A stretch of DNA of 43,178 nt from positions 1-43,178 of the forward strand of contig JAIXTB010000140.1 in NCBI GenBank assembly GCA_027484385.1. The letters are read 5' to 3'. Shown here piece after piece: positions 17,762 through 26,881 of the stretch (the first letter of the stretch is position 1; every line of letters starts with the position of its first letter). The DNA comes from Neisseriaceae bacterium. GTDB lineage: Bacteria > Pseudomonadota > Gammaproteobacteria > Burkholderiales > Chromobacteriaceae. A program made the position numbers and the translations under genes. The notes below the pieces were generated by a model. The model had not been told where the DNA came from, made no database searches, and was given only the letters and a program-made list of their open reading frames with translations.

Positions 17762-18586
17762 ATGGCCAAAAAATTCCTGCTGCTATGCCTGACTGCCTGC
17801 TGCCTGTCACCCTTGGCGCAGGCGGCGGATATGCTGGTGCTGGGTGTGGTGCCGTACTTGTCGGCACGCAAGCTGGCCGAACTGTACGAGCCCATGCGTA
17901 CCCAGCTGCAAGGTGCCTTGGGTGTGCCGGTGGTCATCGAGTCGGCACCGGACTACCAAAGCTATCTCGAACGTACTGCCCAGGGCCGCTACGACGTGAT
18001 TGCCACGTCTCCCTACTTCGGCCGCCTGGCGCAGCTGGAACAAGGCTACGAGCCGCTCGCCCGCCCGCAAACCAATCTTGAGCCCCTGCTGGTGACCCGC
18101 AAGGACGGCGTGAATTCGCTGGAAGCCCTGCGTGGCAAAGTGGTTTCCACCAGCGACAAGCTGGCCAACCTGACGTTGGCCGCACAGCGCTACCTGATCC
18201 AGAACGGCCTGACCCCGGGCAAGGACGTCACCATCCGCCCTGCCGGCAGCCATGCCAACTCGGTACAGGCGCTGCTGAACGGTGAATCTGCCGCCGCCAT
18301 CATTTCGGTTACCGCCTTGCGCCAGTTACACCCCGGCACCACGGTACGTGTGCGCATCATGAAACGCCTGCCGCAGACTACCCCATTGCTCTACCTGGCC
18401 AACAAGCGACTAGGCAGCAGCCGTATCGACAGCCTGCGTCGCCAGCTGTTCCAGTTTGCCAATCACACCGAGGAAGGCCAGGCGTTCAGTAAAGAGCTGG
18501 GGCATGGCGGTCTGAAAGAGATCTCTGCTGCTGACATGAAGGCGCTGGATCCGTATGTGCAGGATTTGAAGGCGATGCTGAAATAA
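17762..18586 (+). CDS. PhnD-like periplasmic substrate-binding protein
   Basis: 274 residues, ATG at 17762 with AAAGGAA upstream. A signal peptide (KKFLLLCLTACCLSPLAQA) is followed by a periplasmic binding fold of the phosphate/phosphite/phosphonate type: LVLGVVPYLSARKLAELYEPMRTQL, YDVIATSPYFGRLAQ, LEALRGKVVSTSDKLANLTLAAQRYL, and AAAIISVTALRQL. No ABC permease or ATPase is nearby. Instead the stop overlaps the start of a GGDEF-EAL membrane protein (TAATG), so it most likely delivers a ligand signal to that protein. Ligand unknown; phosphonate is only the family name. Contains one uptake-like 10-mer. Confidence 0.85.
   Translation: MAKKFLLLCLTACCLSPLAQAADMLVLGVVPYLSARKLAELYEPMRTQLQGALGVPVVIESAPDYQSYLERTAQGRYDVIATSPYFGRLAQLEQGYEPLARPQTNLEPLLVTRKDGVNSLEALRGKVVSTSDKLANLTLAAQRYLIQNGLTPGKDVTIRPAGSHANSVQALLNGESAAAIISVTALRQLHPGTTVRVRIMKRLPQTTPLLYLANKRLGSSRIDSLRRQLFQFANHTEEGQAFSKELGHGGLKEISAADMKALDPYVQDLKAMLK
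18175..18184 (-). repeat. Uptake-like 10-mer GTTGGCCGCA (copy 9)
   Basis: Exact copy in the PhnD-like gene, read as Leu-Ala-Ala (TTG-GCC-GCA). Confidence 0.85.
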
Positions 18587-21500
18587 TGGCCATTGACCTG
18601 CGGCCGCGTTCGCTGACCTGGATCATCATTCCGGCCTTGTTCGTGGTGCAGCTGCTGCTGTTCGGCATTATTGCCTGGCAGAGCGTGCACATGATGCGCG
18701 AAATGGCGGTGGAGCAAACGCGCGTGCGCCTGGGCAGCCTGCAGGTAGAGCTGCGCGCCGCACTGGTGGCACCCATGCTGGAGCGCGACTACAGCACACT
18801 GCAGGAAATTACCGACGAGCTGACCCGCTCCAGTGACCTGGCCTATCTGGTGGTGCGTGATAGTGCGGGCAAGATCATGGCCCGCAGTGGCATACAGATT
18901 CAGCGCTTTACGCCCGATAGCGATATTGCCGGCAGCAACGACCCCTTGTTCGATACCCGATTCCCGCTGACACAGGGCGAGGTACAACTGGGTTTGCGCG
19001 TGGCCGAGGCGCGGCAGATCTTTCTGAGCTTCATCCAGCGTACCGCGCCAATGGTGGTGGTGGCGGGTTTGCTGGCCACCATCTGGATGGTCTTGGTCAC
19101 GTTATGGATTGTGCGGCGGCTGAAGCGTTTGACCCAGGCAGCCGAATCGCTCGGCCATGGCACCTTGTCGGTGCGGGCGCCGGAAGACGGGGCAGATGAG
19201 GTGGGCCGTCTGGGCCTGGCCTTTAACCGTATGGCGGCTGCGGTACAGTCGGCAGATGAAAAGTGGGCCAAGAGCCAGCGTTTCACCGACATGCTGTTGC
19301 TGGCCATGCCCATGCCGGTGTTTTACAAGGATGCACAAGGGCGCTACATGGGCTGTAACGATGCCTTTGCGCGCGTTACCGGCCTGAGCCGGCGCGATAT
19401 TCGTGGCAAGGTGGCCGCCGAGCTATGGCCCGCCGAGTTGGCCGCACTGCACATGCGGCACGATGAGGCACTTAACGCTGGCCTGGGGCATCAAGAGTAT
19501 GCCGGCTTGCTGACCGACCAGCACGGCCTGCAGCGCCACGTGATTTTTTCCAAGGATGTGTTTTACGACGATCTGGGTCAGATCGCCGGCATTATCGGTG
19601 CCTGGAACGATATTTCCGATCTGCGCCGCGCCGAAGGCAGGTTGCAGCTGTTGGCCGGGGTGTTCAAGCACTCGCGTGAAGGCATTGTGATTGCCGATGC
19701 CAGCGGCAGGGTGGTGGATGTCAACCGTGCGCTATGCGAGATCAGCGGTTTCGAGCGCGACGAAGTCGTCGGGCAAATGCCCAGCCACTTTTATTCAGGC
19801 CGGCACGACGAGGCGTTCTATCAGGCCATCCGTACCACCCTGGGCCAGAAAGGCCATTGGCAGGGCGAAGTGTGGAACCGGCGCAAGGATGGCAGCCTCT
19901 ATCCGGTGCTGCTATCGATCTCCATCATTTACGACCAGCAGGGCCTCGTGCGCCATTACATTGCCGTGTTTGCAGATATCACGGTGATGAAAGAGCAGGA
20001 AGCCCGGCTGGACCGCATGGCGCACCACGATCCGCTTACCCAGCTACCGAACCGCGTGTTGCTGGGCGACCGCATGCGTGTCGCCATTGCCCAGGCCAGC
20101 CGCAGTGGCCAATGGCTGGCCATCTGTTTTATGGACCTGGACGGTTTCAAACGCGTCAACGACCGCTATGGCCACGATGTAGGCGACCAGCTACTGATCA
20201 AGATTGCCGACCGCTTGCAGCAGACCATGCACGGTGGCGATACCGTGGCACGGCTGGGTGGTGATGAATTTGCGCTGCTGTTATCCGGCCTGCCCGATAT
20301 CGAGGCCTGCCACCAGACGCTGCATCACATTCTGGACACCGTCGCGCAGCCCTGCGATATCGGTGATATCCAGATACAAGTATCAGCCAGTATCGGCGTC
20401 ACACTGTACCCGCAGGACGAGCAGGATGCCGATACCCTGCTGCGCCATGCCGACCAGGCCATGTACAAAGCCAAAGACCTGGGGCGCAACGGCTACCAGA
20501 TTTTTGACGCCGAGCACGACCGCCAGAGTCGCAGCCGCCTGCAAAGCCTGCACCGGCTGGAGCAAGCACTGGAGCAGGGCGAGCTGCAGCTGTACTACCA
20601 GCCCAAGGTCAATATGCGCGACGGGCAGATCGTGGGCATGGAAGCCCTGATGCGCTGGCACCACCCCCAGCGTGGCGTGCTGGCCCCCGGCGCCTTTTTG
20701 CCGGAGGTGGAAGATAGCCAGCTGGATATCCGCCTGGGCGAGTGGGTGATTGCTACAGCACTACAACAAATGGCGCAGTGGCGTGGTGAAGGGCGGGTGC
20801 TGTCGGTCAGTGTGAATATCTCCGCCCACCACCTGCAGCAGTCGGATTTTGCCGCCCGTCTGGCCGGCCTGCTGGATGCTCACCCGGATGTGCCACGCGG
20901 CATGCTGGAAATCGAGGTGCTGGAGAGTACGGCGCTATCTGATGTGGAGCACGTTGGCCGCCTGATGCAAACCTGCCAGGGGTTGGGGGTACGTTTCTCG
21001 CTAGATGATTTCGGTACCGGCTATTCGTCCCTGCTGTATCTGAAACGCCTGCCGGCTGACAAACTCAAGATTGACCAGTCGTTTATTCGTGGCATGCACG
21101 AAAGCAGCGACGACCTCGCTATCGTGCAGGGCATTATCGGGCTGTCTGAAGCCTTCAACCGTGAGCTGGTGGCCGAGGGGGTAGAAACCGTCGAGCACGG
21201 CAGCCTGCTATTGCACCTGGGCTGCGACGTGGCACAGGGCTACGGCGTAGCCAAACCCATGCCGGCTGGCGAGGTGGTGGCCTGGTGCCGTAGCTGGCAT
21301 AGCCCGCCGGAGTGGCTGGCGGCGCGCAAGCGCTGGTCGCAAGAAGACATCTTCCTGTTTGGCCTGGAGCTGAACCTGCGCAGCGCCTTGTCGCACCTGC
21401 TGTCCCTGGCCCAGGAACCGGGCGTGGCGGGGTGTTGGGACGACGATGTCAGCGAGCGCTTTTTGCGCTGGTACGGCACCGACGGCCAGATGCGCTACGG

Positions 21501-21717
21501 TGGCCACGCCAGCTTTGCCCAGCTGGGCCAGCTGCAGTCTTCCCTGATGCTGCATTGCCAGCAGCTGTGGCAAGCCTGCCAGCTGGGCGACGATGAAGCG
21601 ATCCAGCAGCATATCCCCGTTATTTTCAGCCTGCGCCAGCAGCACGAGCAGGCGGTGCACAGCCTGCTATCGGGTATGCCACGGCTGCGGGAAGACAACC
21701 ACAGCCTGCCTTTATAG
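18586..21717 (+). CDS. Membrane-bound PAS-PAS-GGDEF-EAL cyclic-di-GMP enzyme
   Basis: 1043 residues. Two membrane helices (about 11-31 and 154-176) flank a periplasmic domain of about 120 residues; then HAMP (177-225), two PAS domains (about 232-350 and 352-465), GGDEF, EAL and a C-terminal tail. RLGGDEF (558-562) is intact, so diguanylate cyclase activity is possible. The phosphodiesterase motifs are also intact: EAL (686-688), DDFGTGYSS (807 on), KIDQSF and VAEGVET. It may make or break c-di-GMP, or favour one. The 140 residues after EAL are helical, with His, Cys and Trp residues (SHLLSL, GCWDDD, MLHCQQLW); I could not assign them. Translationally coupled to the PhnD-like protein, its probable periplasmic input. 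Confidence 0.92.
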   Translation: MAIDLRPRSLTWIIIPALFVVQLLLFGIIAWQSVHMMREMAVEQTRVRLGSLQVELRAALVAPMLERDYSTLQEITDELTRSSDLAYLVVRDSAGKIMARSGIQIQRFTPDSDIAGSNDPLFDTRFPLTQGEVQLGLRVAEARQIFLSFIQRTAPMVVVAGLLATIWMVLVTLWIVRRLKRLTQAAESLGHGTLSVRAPEDGADEVGRLGLAFNRMAAAVQSADEKWAKSQRFTDMLLLAMPMPVFYKDAQGRYMGCNDAFARVTGLSRRDIRGKVAAELWPAELAALHMRHDEALNAGLGHQEYAGLLTDQHGLQRHVIFSKDVFYDDLGQIAGIIGAWNDISDLRRAEGRLQLLAGVFKHSREGIVIADASGRVVDVNRALCEISGFERDEVVGQMPSHFYSGRHDEAFYQAIRTTLGQKGHWQGEVWNRRKDGSLYPVLLSISIIYDQQGLVRHYIAVFADITVMKEQEARLDRMAHHDPLTQLPNRVLLGDRMRVAIAQASRSGQWLAICFMDLDGFKRVNDRYGHDVGDQLLIKIADRLQQTMHGGDTVARLGGDEFALLLSGLPDIEACHQTLHHILDTVAQPCDIGDIQIQVSASIGVTLYPQDEQDADTLLRHADQAMYKAKDLGRNGYQIFDAEHDRQSRSRLQSLHRLEQALEQGELQLYYQPKVNMRDGQIVGMEALMRWHHPQRGVLAPGAFLPEVEDSQLDIRLGEWVIATALQQMAQWRGEGRVLSVSVNISAHHLQQSDFAARLAGLLDAHPDVPRGMLEIEVLESTALSDVEHVGRLMQTCQGLGVRFSLDDFGTGYSSLLYLKRLPADKLKIDQSFIRGMHESSDDLAIVQGIIGLSEAFNRELVAEGVETVEHGSLLLHLGCDVAQGYGVAKPMPAGEVVAWCRSWHSPPEWLAARKRWSQEDIFLFGLELNLRSALSHLLSLAQEPGVAGCWDDDVSERFLRWYGTDGQMRYGGHASFAQLGQLQSSLMLHCQQLWQACQLGDDEAIQQHIPVIFSLRQQHEQAVHSLLSGMPRLREDNHSLPL
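19437..19446 (-). repeat. Uptake-like 10-mer GTTGGCCGCA (copy 10)
   Basis: Exact copy in the GGDEF-EAL gene (first PAS), read as Leu-Ala-Ala (TTG-GCC-GCA). Confidence 0.85.
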
Positions 21718-22200
21718 ACCCGCTAGTGCCTTGCCCAGGGCTTTCTCGTCGAGGATGCCCAGCAGCTGTTTCACCGGCTTGCCCTGGGCATTCAGGATGA
21801 CCGTATAAGGCAGACCGCCGCTCTTGTTGCCCAGCTCGCGCATGACGGCAATGCCGTCACCATCGCTCATCAGGATGGGGTAGTTCACCGGTGTCTGCTT
21901 CAGAAAAGCCTGCACCTGCTCCGGCTGGTCCAGCGCAATGCCTACCGTCTTGATGCCCTTGGGCCCCAGCTTGACCGACAGCGCCGACAGCATCGGCATC
22001 TCCTGGCGGCACGGCGCGCACCAGGTTGCCCAGAAGTTCACCACGGTCACCCGCCCCTGAAACGGGGCAAACGCGGCAGCCTGGCCACTCACCAGCGTTA
22101 GCCTGGCTTTGTCCAGCGGCCCGGCCGCCTGCGCAGGCAGGCTCAAACCCAGTGCAATCAGCAGCAGGCCATGGCGTAACAGCGTGGTGATCTTGTGCAT
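21712..22200 (-). CDS. TlpA/ResA-like periplasmic thioredoxin
   Basis: 162 residues from the ATG at 22200 (TGGAA six bases upstream); the ORF track start at 22275 adds an unlikely leader. A signal peptide (RHGLLLIALGLSLPAQA) exports it. The thioredoxin fold carries VVNFWATWCAPCRQEMPML with the WCxxC active site, then GIALDQPEQVQAFLK and GGLPYTVILNAQGK with the cis-Pro. It is expected to reduce or hand over disulfides in the periplasm, for example in cytochrome c maturation; the partner is unknown. Its 3' end overlaps the stop of the convergent GGDEF-EAL gene by six bases. It is divergent from the PfkB kinase gene. Confidence 0.88.
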   Translation of the reverse strand: MHKITTLLRHGLLLIALGLSLPAQAAGPLDKARLTLVSGQAAAFAPFQGRVTVVNFWATWCAPCRQEMPMLSALSVKLGPKGIKTVGIALDQPEQVQAFLKQTPVNYPILMSDGDGIAVMRELGNKSGGLPYTVILNAQGKPVKQLLGILDEKALGKALAGL

Positions 22201-22243
22201 TTTTATTCCATTTTGATAGTAAAAAGTTGTTAGATATCTGCAA

Positions 22244-22253
22244 GTTGGCCGCA
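22244..22253 (-). repeat. Uptake-like 10-mer GTTGGCCGCA (copy 11)
   Basis: Exact copy in the divergent gap between the thioredoxin and kinase genes; non-coding. Confidence 0.85.
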
Positions 22254-22322
22254 GTTCGCCGCTGCCTTTAAACAAACGTTCATGATAAACTCGCCGATTA
22301 CTTTTTTGTTTGCGCGCGAGTC

Positions 22323-23267
22323 ATGTCTATTCTCGTTTGCGGGGCGCTGGCCTACGACACCCTGTTCAATTTCGAAGATCGCTTCGATAACCATATCCTG
22401 CCCGATCAGCTGCACAAGATCTCCACCACCTTCAAGGTGCCTACCATGCGCCGCGAGTTTGGCGGCCCGGCAGGCAATATTGCCTACAGCCTGTGCCTGC
22501 TGGGCGAAAAGCCGCTGGTGATGGGTGCCGTGGGTGAGGACTTCGAGCCTTATCGCCAGCACCTCAAGCGCGCAGGCGTGGATGACCGCTTTATCCGCAC
22601 CATTCGCGGGCAGTATACGTCGCAATGCTTTGGTATTGCCGACAAGGATGGCAACCAGCTGATGGCCTTTCACCCAGGCTCCATGGACCACGCTACCGTG
22701 AACCACATTGCGGACGTCCCCGAGCCGGTACAGGTGGCCATCGTGTCGCCAGGCGGGCACGCCGCCTTTTTGCAGCACACCCGCGAGCTGCACGCCGCCG
22801 GTATTCCGTTCATCTTCGACCCGGGTCAGGAGCTGCCGCTGCTGTCGCGTGACGAGTTGAATGAAATCGTGGAGCTGGCAACGTATGTAGCCATTAACGA
22901 CTACGAAAGCGAGCTGATGCGCGAGCGCGCCGGCCTGCCGGTAGAGGTGCTGAAAGACAAGGTCAAGGCCTTGATCGTGACCCGCGGCTCCAAAGGTGCC
23001 GAAATCTACGTGGACGACACCATCCACCTGATTCCGCGTGTACAGATGCCGATCAAGCCTGTAGACCCGATGGGCTGTGGCGATGCCTTCCGCGCCGGCC
23101 TGCTGTACGGTATCAAGCACGGCTACGACTGGAAGATCACCGGCCGTCTGGCCAATGTGCTCGGCGCCATTAAAGTCACCAGCCATGGCCCGCAGAACCA
23201 TTTCTTTGACTGGGACAAGCTGAAGTCGCTGTACCAGCAGGCCTATGGCGACCCCTGGCCGCTGTAA
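22323..23267 (+). CDS. PfkB-family carbohydrate or nucleoside kinase
   Basis: 314 residues, ATG at 22323 with GCGAG just upstream. Ribokinase/PfkB fold: ILVCGALAYDTLF at the N-terminus, RREFGGPAGNIAYSLCLLGEKPLVMGAVGEDF (first PfkB signature, substrate side), IVTRGSKGAEIY, and PVDPMGCGDAFRAGLLYGI, which is the second signature with the catalytic Asp (GCGD in place of the usual GAGD). It resembles proteins annotated as adenosine kinase or sugar kinase; the substrate cannot be chosen from sequence. A hairpin follows. Probably monocistronic. Confidence 0.87.
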   Translation: MSILVCGALAYDTLFNFEDRFDNHILPDQLHKISTTFKVPTMRREFGGPAGNIAYSLCLLGEKPLVMGAVGEDFEPYRQHLKRAGVDDRFIRTIRGQYTSQCFGIADKDGNQLMAFHPGSMDHATVNHIADVPEPVQVAIVSPGGHAAFLQHTRELHAAGIPFIFDPGQELPLLSRDELNEIVELATYVAINDYESELMRERAGLPVEVLKDKVKALIVTRGSKGAEIYVDDTIHLIPRVQMPIKPVDPMGCGDAFRAGLLYGIKHGYDWKITGRLANVLGAIKVTSHGPQNHFFDWDKLKSLYQQAYGDPWPL

Positions 23268-23298
23268 GAAATATCCTGGGTGTTGTACACACTGTTCA

Positions 23299-23324
23299 AT
23301 AAGGCACGCTTTGGCGTGCCTTAT
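23299..23324. terminator. Hairpin after the PfkB kinase, probable terminator
   Basis: 11-bp perfect stem ATAAGGCACGC-TTTG-GCGTGCCTTAT without a true T-run. It could also stabilise the mRNA 3' end. Confidence 0.5.
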
Positions 23325-23550
23325 GCATTGTTATGCCTGCGCTAGCTTTTGCAATCGCTTGGTAGGCTATAAAAATCAATATCTTGGGTGGATTTTGACT
23401 GGGCTGGGGCCGCTAGCCTGCAAAAATCCCGCCTGATGCATGGCCATTTTCTTTTTGTGGCAAAGCGTCACAAAGTGATAACGGGGTTGAATAAGCCGCG
23501 CGGCGGCCCCACCATGCACCCATTACCGCTTTCCCCGCAGAAAGGGCACC

Positions 23551-24834
23551 ATGACCGTACCGCATTTGACCACCGCTTTGACTGGCCCTTTACTAGAGCT
23601 GGAAAGCCGCATTCTGCTAGCCCAGCCACATATCGAGCACTGGTTCCGTAGCCAGTGGCACAACCATGCTGCCCCGTTCTATGGCTCGGTAGACTTGCGC
23701 AACAGCGGTTTCAAACTGGCACCAGTGGACATGAACCTGTACCCGGGTGGCCATAACAACCTGAACCCCGAATTTCTGCCCTTGGCCGTGCAGGCAGCAC
23801 AAAGCGCGGTAGACCGCGTCTGCCCCAAAGCCAAGAGCATTCTGCTGATCCCGGAAAACCATACCCGTAACACCTTCTACCTGCAGAACGTGGCGGCGCT
23901 GGTGCATATCTTTGAACAAGCCGGGCTGAAAGTACGCCTGGGTACGCTGAACCCGGACATTACCGAGCCTACCGCCCTGACGGCGGCCAACGGTGCCGTG
24001 GTCACCGTCGAGCCGCTGCTGCGACGTGGCAACCGCGTGGTACTGGCCGACGGCTTCAGCCCGTGCATCGTCCTGCTCAACAACGACCTGTCTGCCGGCC
24101 TGCCCGACGTGCTGGCCGGTATCGAGCAGAACCTGATGCCGCCGCTGCACGCCGGCTGGGCCGTACGCCGCAAAACCAACCACTTTGCCGCCTACGACAA
24201 GGTCGCCACCGATTTTTCGCAGCTGATCTCCATCGATCCCTGGCTGATCAACCCTTATTTCAGCGCCGCTGGCGGCCTGGATTTCCACACCCGTCAGGGT
24301 GAGGATGCGCTGGCCGAGCACGTGGCGCAGATGCTGGACAAGATCCGCATCAAGTACCGTGAATACGGCATTACCCACGACCCGTACGTGATTGTGAAAG
24401 CCGACGCCGGTACCTACGGCATGGGCGTGATGAGCGTGAAATCGCCGGAAGAGGTCATCGGCCTGAACCGCAAAGCGCGTAACAAGATGTCGGTGGTAAA
24501 AGAAGGCCTGGAAGTGAGCGAGGTGATCGTGCAGGAAGGCGTGCACACCTTCGAATCCATCAACGATGCCGTGGCCGAGCCCGTGGTGTACATGATGGAC
24601 CGCTACGTGATCGGCGGCTTCTACCGCGTACACACCGGCCGTGGTGTCGACGAAAACCTGAACGCCCCAGGCATGCACTTTGTCCCGCTGTCGTTCGAAA
24701 CGGCCTGCCTGCCAGACCATAAAGTCGGCCCCGATGCCCCGCCAAACCGCTTCTACGCCTACGGCGTGGTCGCGCGCCTGGCGCTGCTGGCCGCCTCGCG
24801 CGAGCTGGAAGCCACCGACCCGGACGCTGAATAA
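23551..24834 (+). CDS. gshA: Glutamate-cysteine ligase (Acidithiobacillus/betaproteobacterial type)
   Basis: 427 residues, ATG at 23551 after AAAGGG. First enzyme of glutathione synthesis, joining glutamate and cysteine with ATP. The sequence is not of the E. coli GshA kind. It matches the separate family first described in Acidithiobacillus ferrooxidans and common in betaproteobacteria (PVDMNLYPGGHNNLNPEF, LLIPENHTRNTFYLQN, RRKTNHFAAYDKVATDF, VIVKADAGTYGMGVMSVKSPEEV, FYRVHTGRGVDENLNAPGMHF). The next gene, 33 bases on, is gshB, which confirms the role. A 283-base leader separates it from the kinase gene; no convincing promoter was seen there. Confidence 0.9.
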   Translation: MTVPHLTTALTGPLLELESRILLAQPHIEHWFRSQWHNHAAPFYGSVDLRNSGFKLAPVDMNLYPGGHNNLNPEFLPLAVQAAQSAVDRVCPKAKSILLIPENHTRNTFYLQNVAALVHIFEQAGLKVRLGTLNPDITEPTALTAANGAVVTVEPLLRRGNRVVLADGFSPCIVLLNNDLSAGLPDVLAGIEQNLMPPLHAGWAVRRKTNHFAAYDKVATDFSQLISIDPWLINPYFSAAGGLDFHTRQGEDALAEHVAQMLDKIRIKYREYGITHDPYVIVKADAGTYGMGVMSVKSPEEVIGLNRKARNKMSVVKEGLEVSEVIVQEGVHTFESINDAVAEPVVYMMDRYVIGGFYRVHTGRGVDENLNAPGMHFVPLSFETACLPDHKVGPDAPPNRFYAYGVVARLALLAASRELEATDPDAE

Positions 24835-24842
24835 GCGCCTGC

Positions 24843-24852
24843 TGCGGCCAAC
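24843..24852 (+). repeat. Uptake-like 10-mer TGCGGCCAAC (copy 12)
   Basis: Exact copy in the short gshA-gshB gap; non-coding. Confidence 0.85.
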
Positions 24853-24867
24853 CTTGAGAGCAAATCT

Positions 24868-25821
24868 ATGCAGATACTGTTTATTGCCGACCCGCTGGAA
24901 AGCTTCAAGATCCATAAGGACACCACCTACGCCATGATGGAAGAGGCGCATGCGCGCAACCACGCCATCTGGTTCTGCGAGGCGGGCGAGCTGTATGTCG
25001 AGGGCGGCCGCATCTTGACCGAAGCCCGCCCGGTAACGTTTACCGGCCAGGGTGGCAAGGAGTGGTTCAAGAAAGGCAACAGCCAGCGCCTGCCATTACA
25101 GGGCTTTACGGCCGTGGTGATGCGTAAAGACCCGCCGTTTGACCTGGAATACCTGTACGCCACCCAGCTGCTGACGCTGGCCGAGGCAGAAGGCGCCCGC
25201 GTTTTCAACAAAGGCCAAGCGCTGCGCGACTTTAACGAAAAGCTGGCGATCCTGAATTTCCCCGAGCAAACCGCGCCCACCATGGTGACGTCGCGCCCGG
25301 ACCGGCTGAAGCGTTTTGTGCGCCAGCATCAGGATGCCATCCTGAAGCCGCTGGACGGCATGGGTGGTAGCGGTATTTTCCGCGTGACGCCAGACGACCC
25401 GAACCTGAACGTGATCATTGAAACCGTGAGCCAGCACGGTACGCAAACCGTGATGGCCCAGCGTTACATTCCGGAAATCCGCGAGGGCGACAAGCGTGTA
25501 CTGGTAATCGATGGCGTACCGGTGGATTACTGCCTGGCACGTATTCCCCAGGGTGGCGAAACCCGTGGCAACCTGGCTGCAGGTGGCCGTGGCGAAGCTC
25601 GCCCGCTGACCGAGCGTGACCGCGAGATTGCCGCCGCGCTGGCACCCGAGCTGAAACGCCGCGGTATTTTGCTGGCGGGTCTGGACGTGATCGGCAACTA
25701 CCTCACCGAAGTCAACGTGACCAGCCCGACATGCTTCCGCGAGATCATGGACCAAGCAGGCATTAACGTGGCAGCGTTGTTCATCGATGCGCTGGAGCGT
25801 GCCTCCGGCCACGTGTCCTGA
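24868..25821 (+). CDS. gshB: Glutathione synthetase
   Basis: 317 residues, ATG at 24868. ATP-grasp enzyme adding glycine to gamma-glutamylcysteine. Clear GshB motifs: [25 protein letters not shown] at the N-terminus, [50 protein letters not shown] (ATP-grasp loop), [48 protein letters not shown] (flexible loop) and [23 protein letters not shown] (Mg2+ ligands). Its stop overlaps the apbE start (TGATG). Confidence 0.97.
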   Translation: MQILFIADPLESFKIHKDTTYAMMEEAHARNHAIWFCEAGELYVEGGRILTEARPVTFTGQGGKEWFKKGNSQRLPLQGFTAVVMRKDPPFDLEYLYATQLLTLAEAEGARVFNKGQALRDFNEKLAILNFPEQTAPTMVTSRPDRLKRFVRQHQDAILKPLDGMGGSGIFRVTPDDPNLNVIIETVSQHGTQTVMAQRYIPEIREGDKRVLVIDGVPVDYCLARIPQGGETRGNLAAGGRGEARPLTERDREIAAALAPELKRRGILLAGLDVIGNYLTEVNVTSPTCFREIMDQAGINVAALFIDALERASGHVS

Positions 25822-26879
25822 TGCGCCACGGGGGTTGGCAACAGGCGGCTACGGCCGCCTTTGTCGTTTCTGCGCTGGCGGGCTGCAGCCCGCAGCCGGA
25901 GGCCTGGCAGCAGGAAAGCTTTGTGTTTGGTACCCGTGTGGTGCTGACCATTTACGATACCGACCACACCAAGGCACAAACAGCCATGGCGCAGGTGCTG
26001 GGCGATCTGGACCAGCTGCACCAGCGGCTGCACGCCTGGCAAGCGACAGGGGAGGTCTATGCGGCCAACCAGGCCATTGCCACTGGCGAGCCGTTCAAGG
26101 CATCCCCCGAGCTGGACGAGCTGATTACGCTAGGCCAGCAGCTGGAACAACAAAGCACCCAGCTGTTCTCGCCCGCCATCGGCGCCATGGTGGCGGCCTG
26201 GGGGTTTCATGCGGACCAGTACGCTGCCCGCCTGCCTGCTGCGCAGACCTTGTCAGACCTGGCTGCGGCACGGCCACGCATGGCAGACCTGCTGCGCCAG
26301 CCAGATGGCCGCTGGCTCAGCCGTAACCCGGCGGTGCAGCTGGACTTTGGCGGCATGGCCAAAGGCTGGGCGCTAGACCGTAGCCGGGCCCGTTTACTTA
26401 AGGCTGGCATCAGCTCGGCGCTGTTAAATATCGGCGGTAACATTATTGCGCTGGGTAGCAAACCGGGTGGCGAACCGTGGCGGGTAGGCTTGCGCCACCC
26501 GCGCCAGGCCGATGCCATGGCCACGCTGGCGCTGGCCGATGGCGAGGCGGTCGGCACCTCGGGCGACTACCAGCGTTTTTTCCAGCTGCAGGGGCGGCGC
26601 TATTGCCACCTGATTGACCCACGCGACGCACAAAGCCGCTGTCACGTACAATCCGTGTCCGTATTAAGCCGCCCGGGGCCGCATGCCGGCTTGCTGTCCG
26701 ATGTGGCCTCCAAGCCCTTGTATTTCAACGGCCCAGCCGTGGCGGCAAGCTATGCCAGCCGTTTTGGCCTGGCAGGCTGGCTGTTAATCGACTCTCGTGG
26801 CGAAGCGTGGCTGCCGCGGGCTTTTGACAAACGGCTGCAGTGGCCGCTCCCCCCCACCCGTATTCACCACACAGGATGA
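25821..26879 (+). CDS. apbE: FAD:protein FMN transferase ApbE
   Basis: 352 residues, coupled to gshB by a TGATG overlap. A lipoprotein signal (AAFVVSALAGC) predicts membrane anchoring on the periplasmic side. ApbE attaches FMN from FAD to a threonine of respiratory flavoproteins such as NqrB/NqrC or RnfG. Motifs: FVFGTRVVLTIY, GEVYAANQA, FSPAIGAMVAAWGF, VQLDFGGMAKGWALDRS, ALLNIGGNIIALG, AVGTSGDYQRFF and HLIDPR. The usual TAMLADALAT-type metal loop is degenerate here (HAGLLSDVASKPLYF), though its Asp remains. Its substrate proteins are not in this window. Confidence 0.9.
   Translation: MRHGGWQQAATAAFVVSALAGCSPQPEAWQQESFVFGTRVVLTIYDTDHTKAQTAMAQVLGDLDQLHQRLHAWQATGEVYAANQAIATGEPFKASPELDELITLGQQLEQQSTQLFSPAIGAMVAAWGFHADQYAARLPAAQTLSDLAAARPRMADLLRQPDGRWLSRNPAVQLDFGGMAKGWALDRSRARLLKAGISSALLNIGGNIIALGSKPGGEPWRVGLRHPRQADAMATLALADGEAVGTSGDYQRFFQLQGRRYCHLIDPRDAQSRCHVQSVSVLSRPGPHAGLLSDVASKPLYFNGPAVAASYASRFGLAGWLLIDSRGEAWLPRAFDKRLQWPLPPTRIHHTG
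26060..26069 (+). repeat. Uptake-like 10-mer TGCGGCCAAC (copy 13)
   Basis: Exact copy in apbE, read as Ala-Ala-Asn. Confidence 0.85.
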
Positions 26880-26881
26880 TC

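Noticed and set aside
23268-23550. Promoter for gshA (TATAAA at 23368, GATAAC near 23480)
   Set aside because: No acceptable -35 box at proper spacing for the first, and only weak matches for the second.
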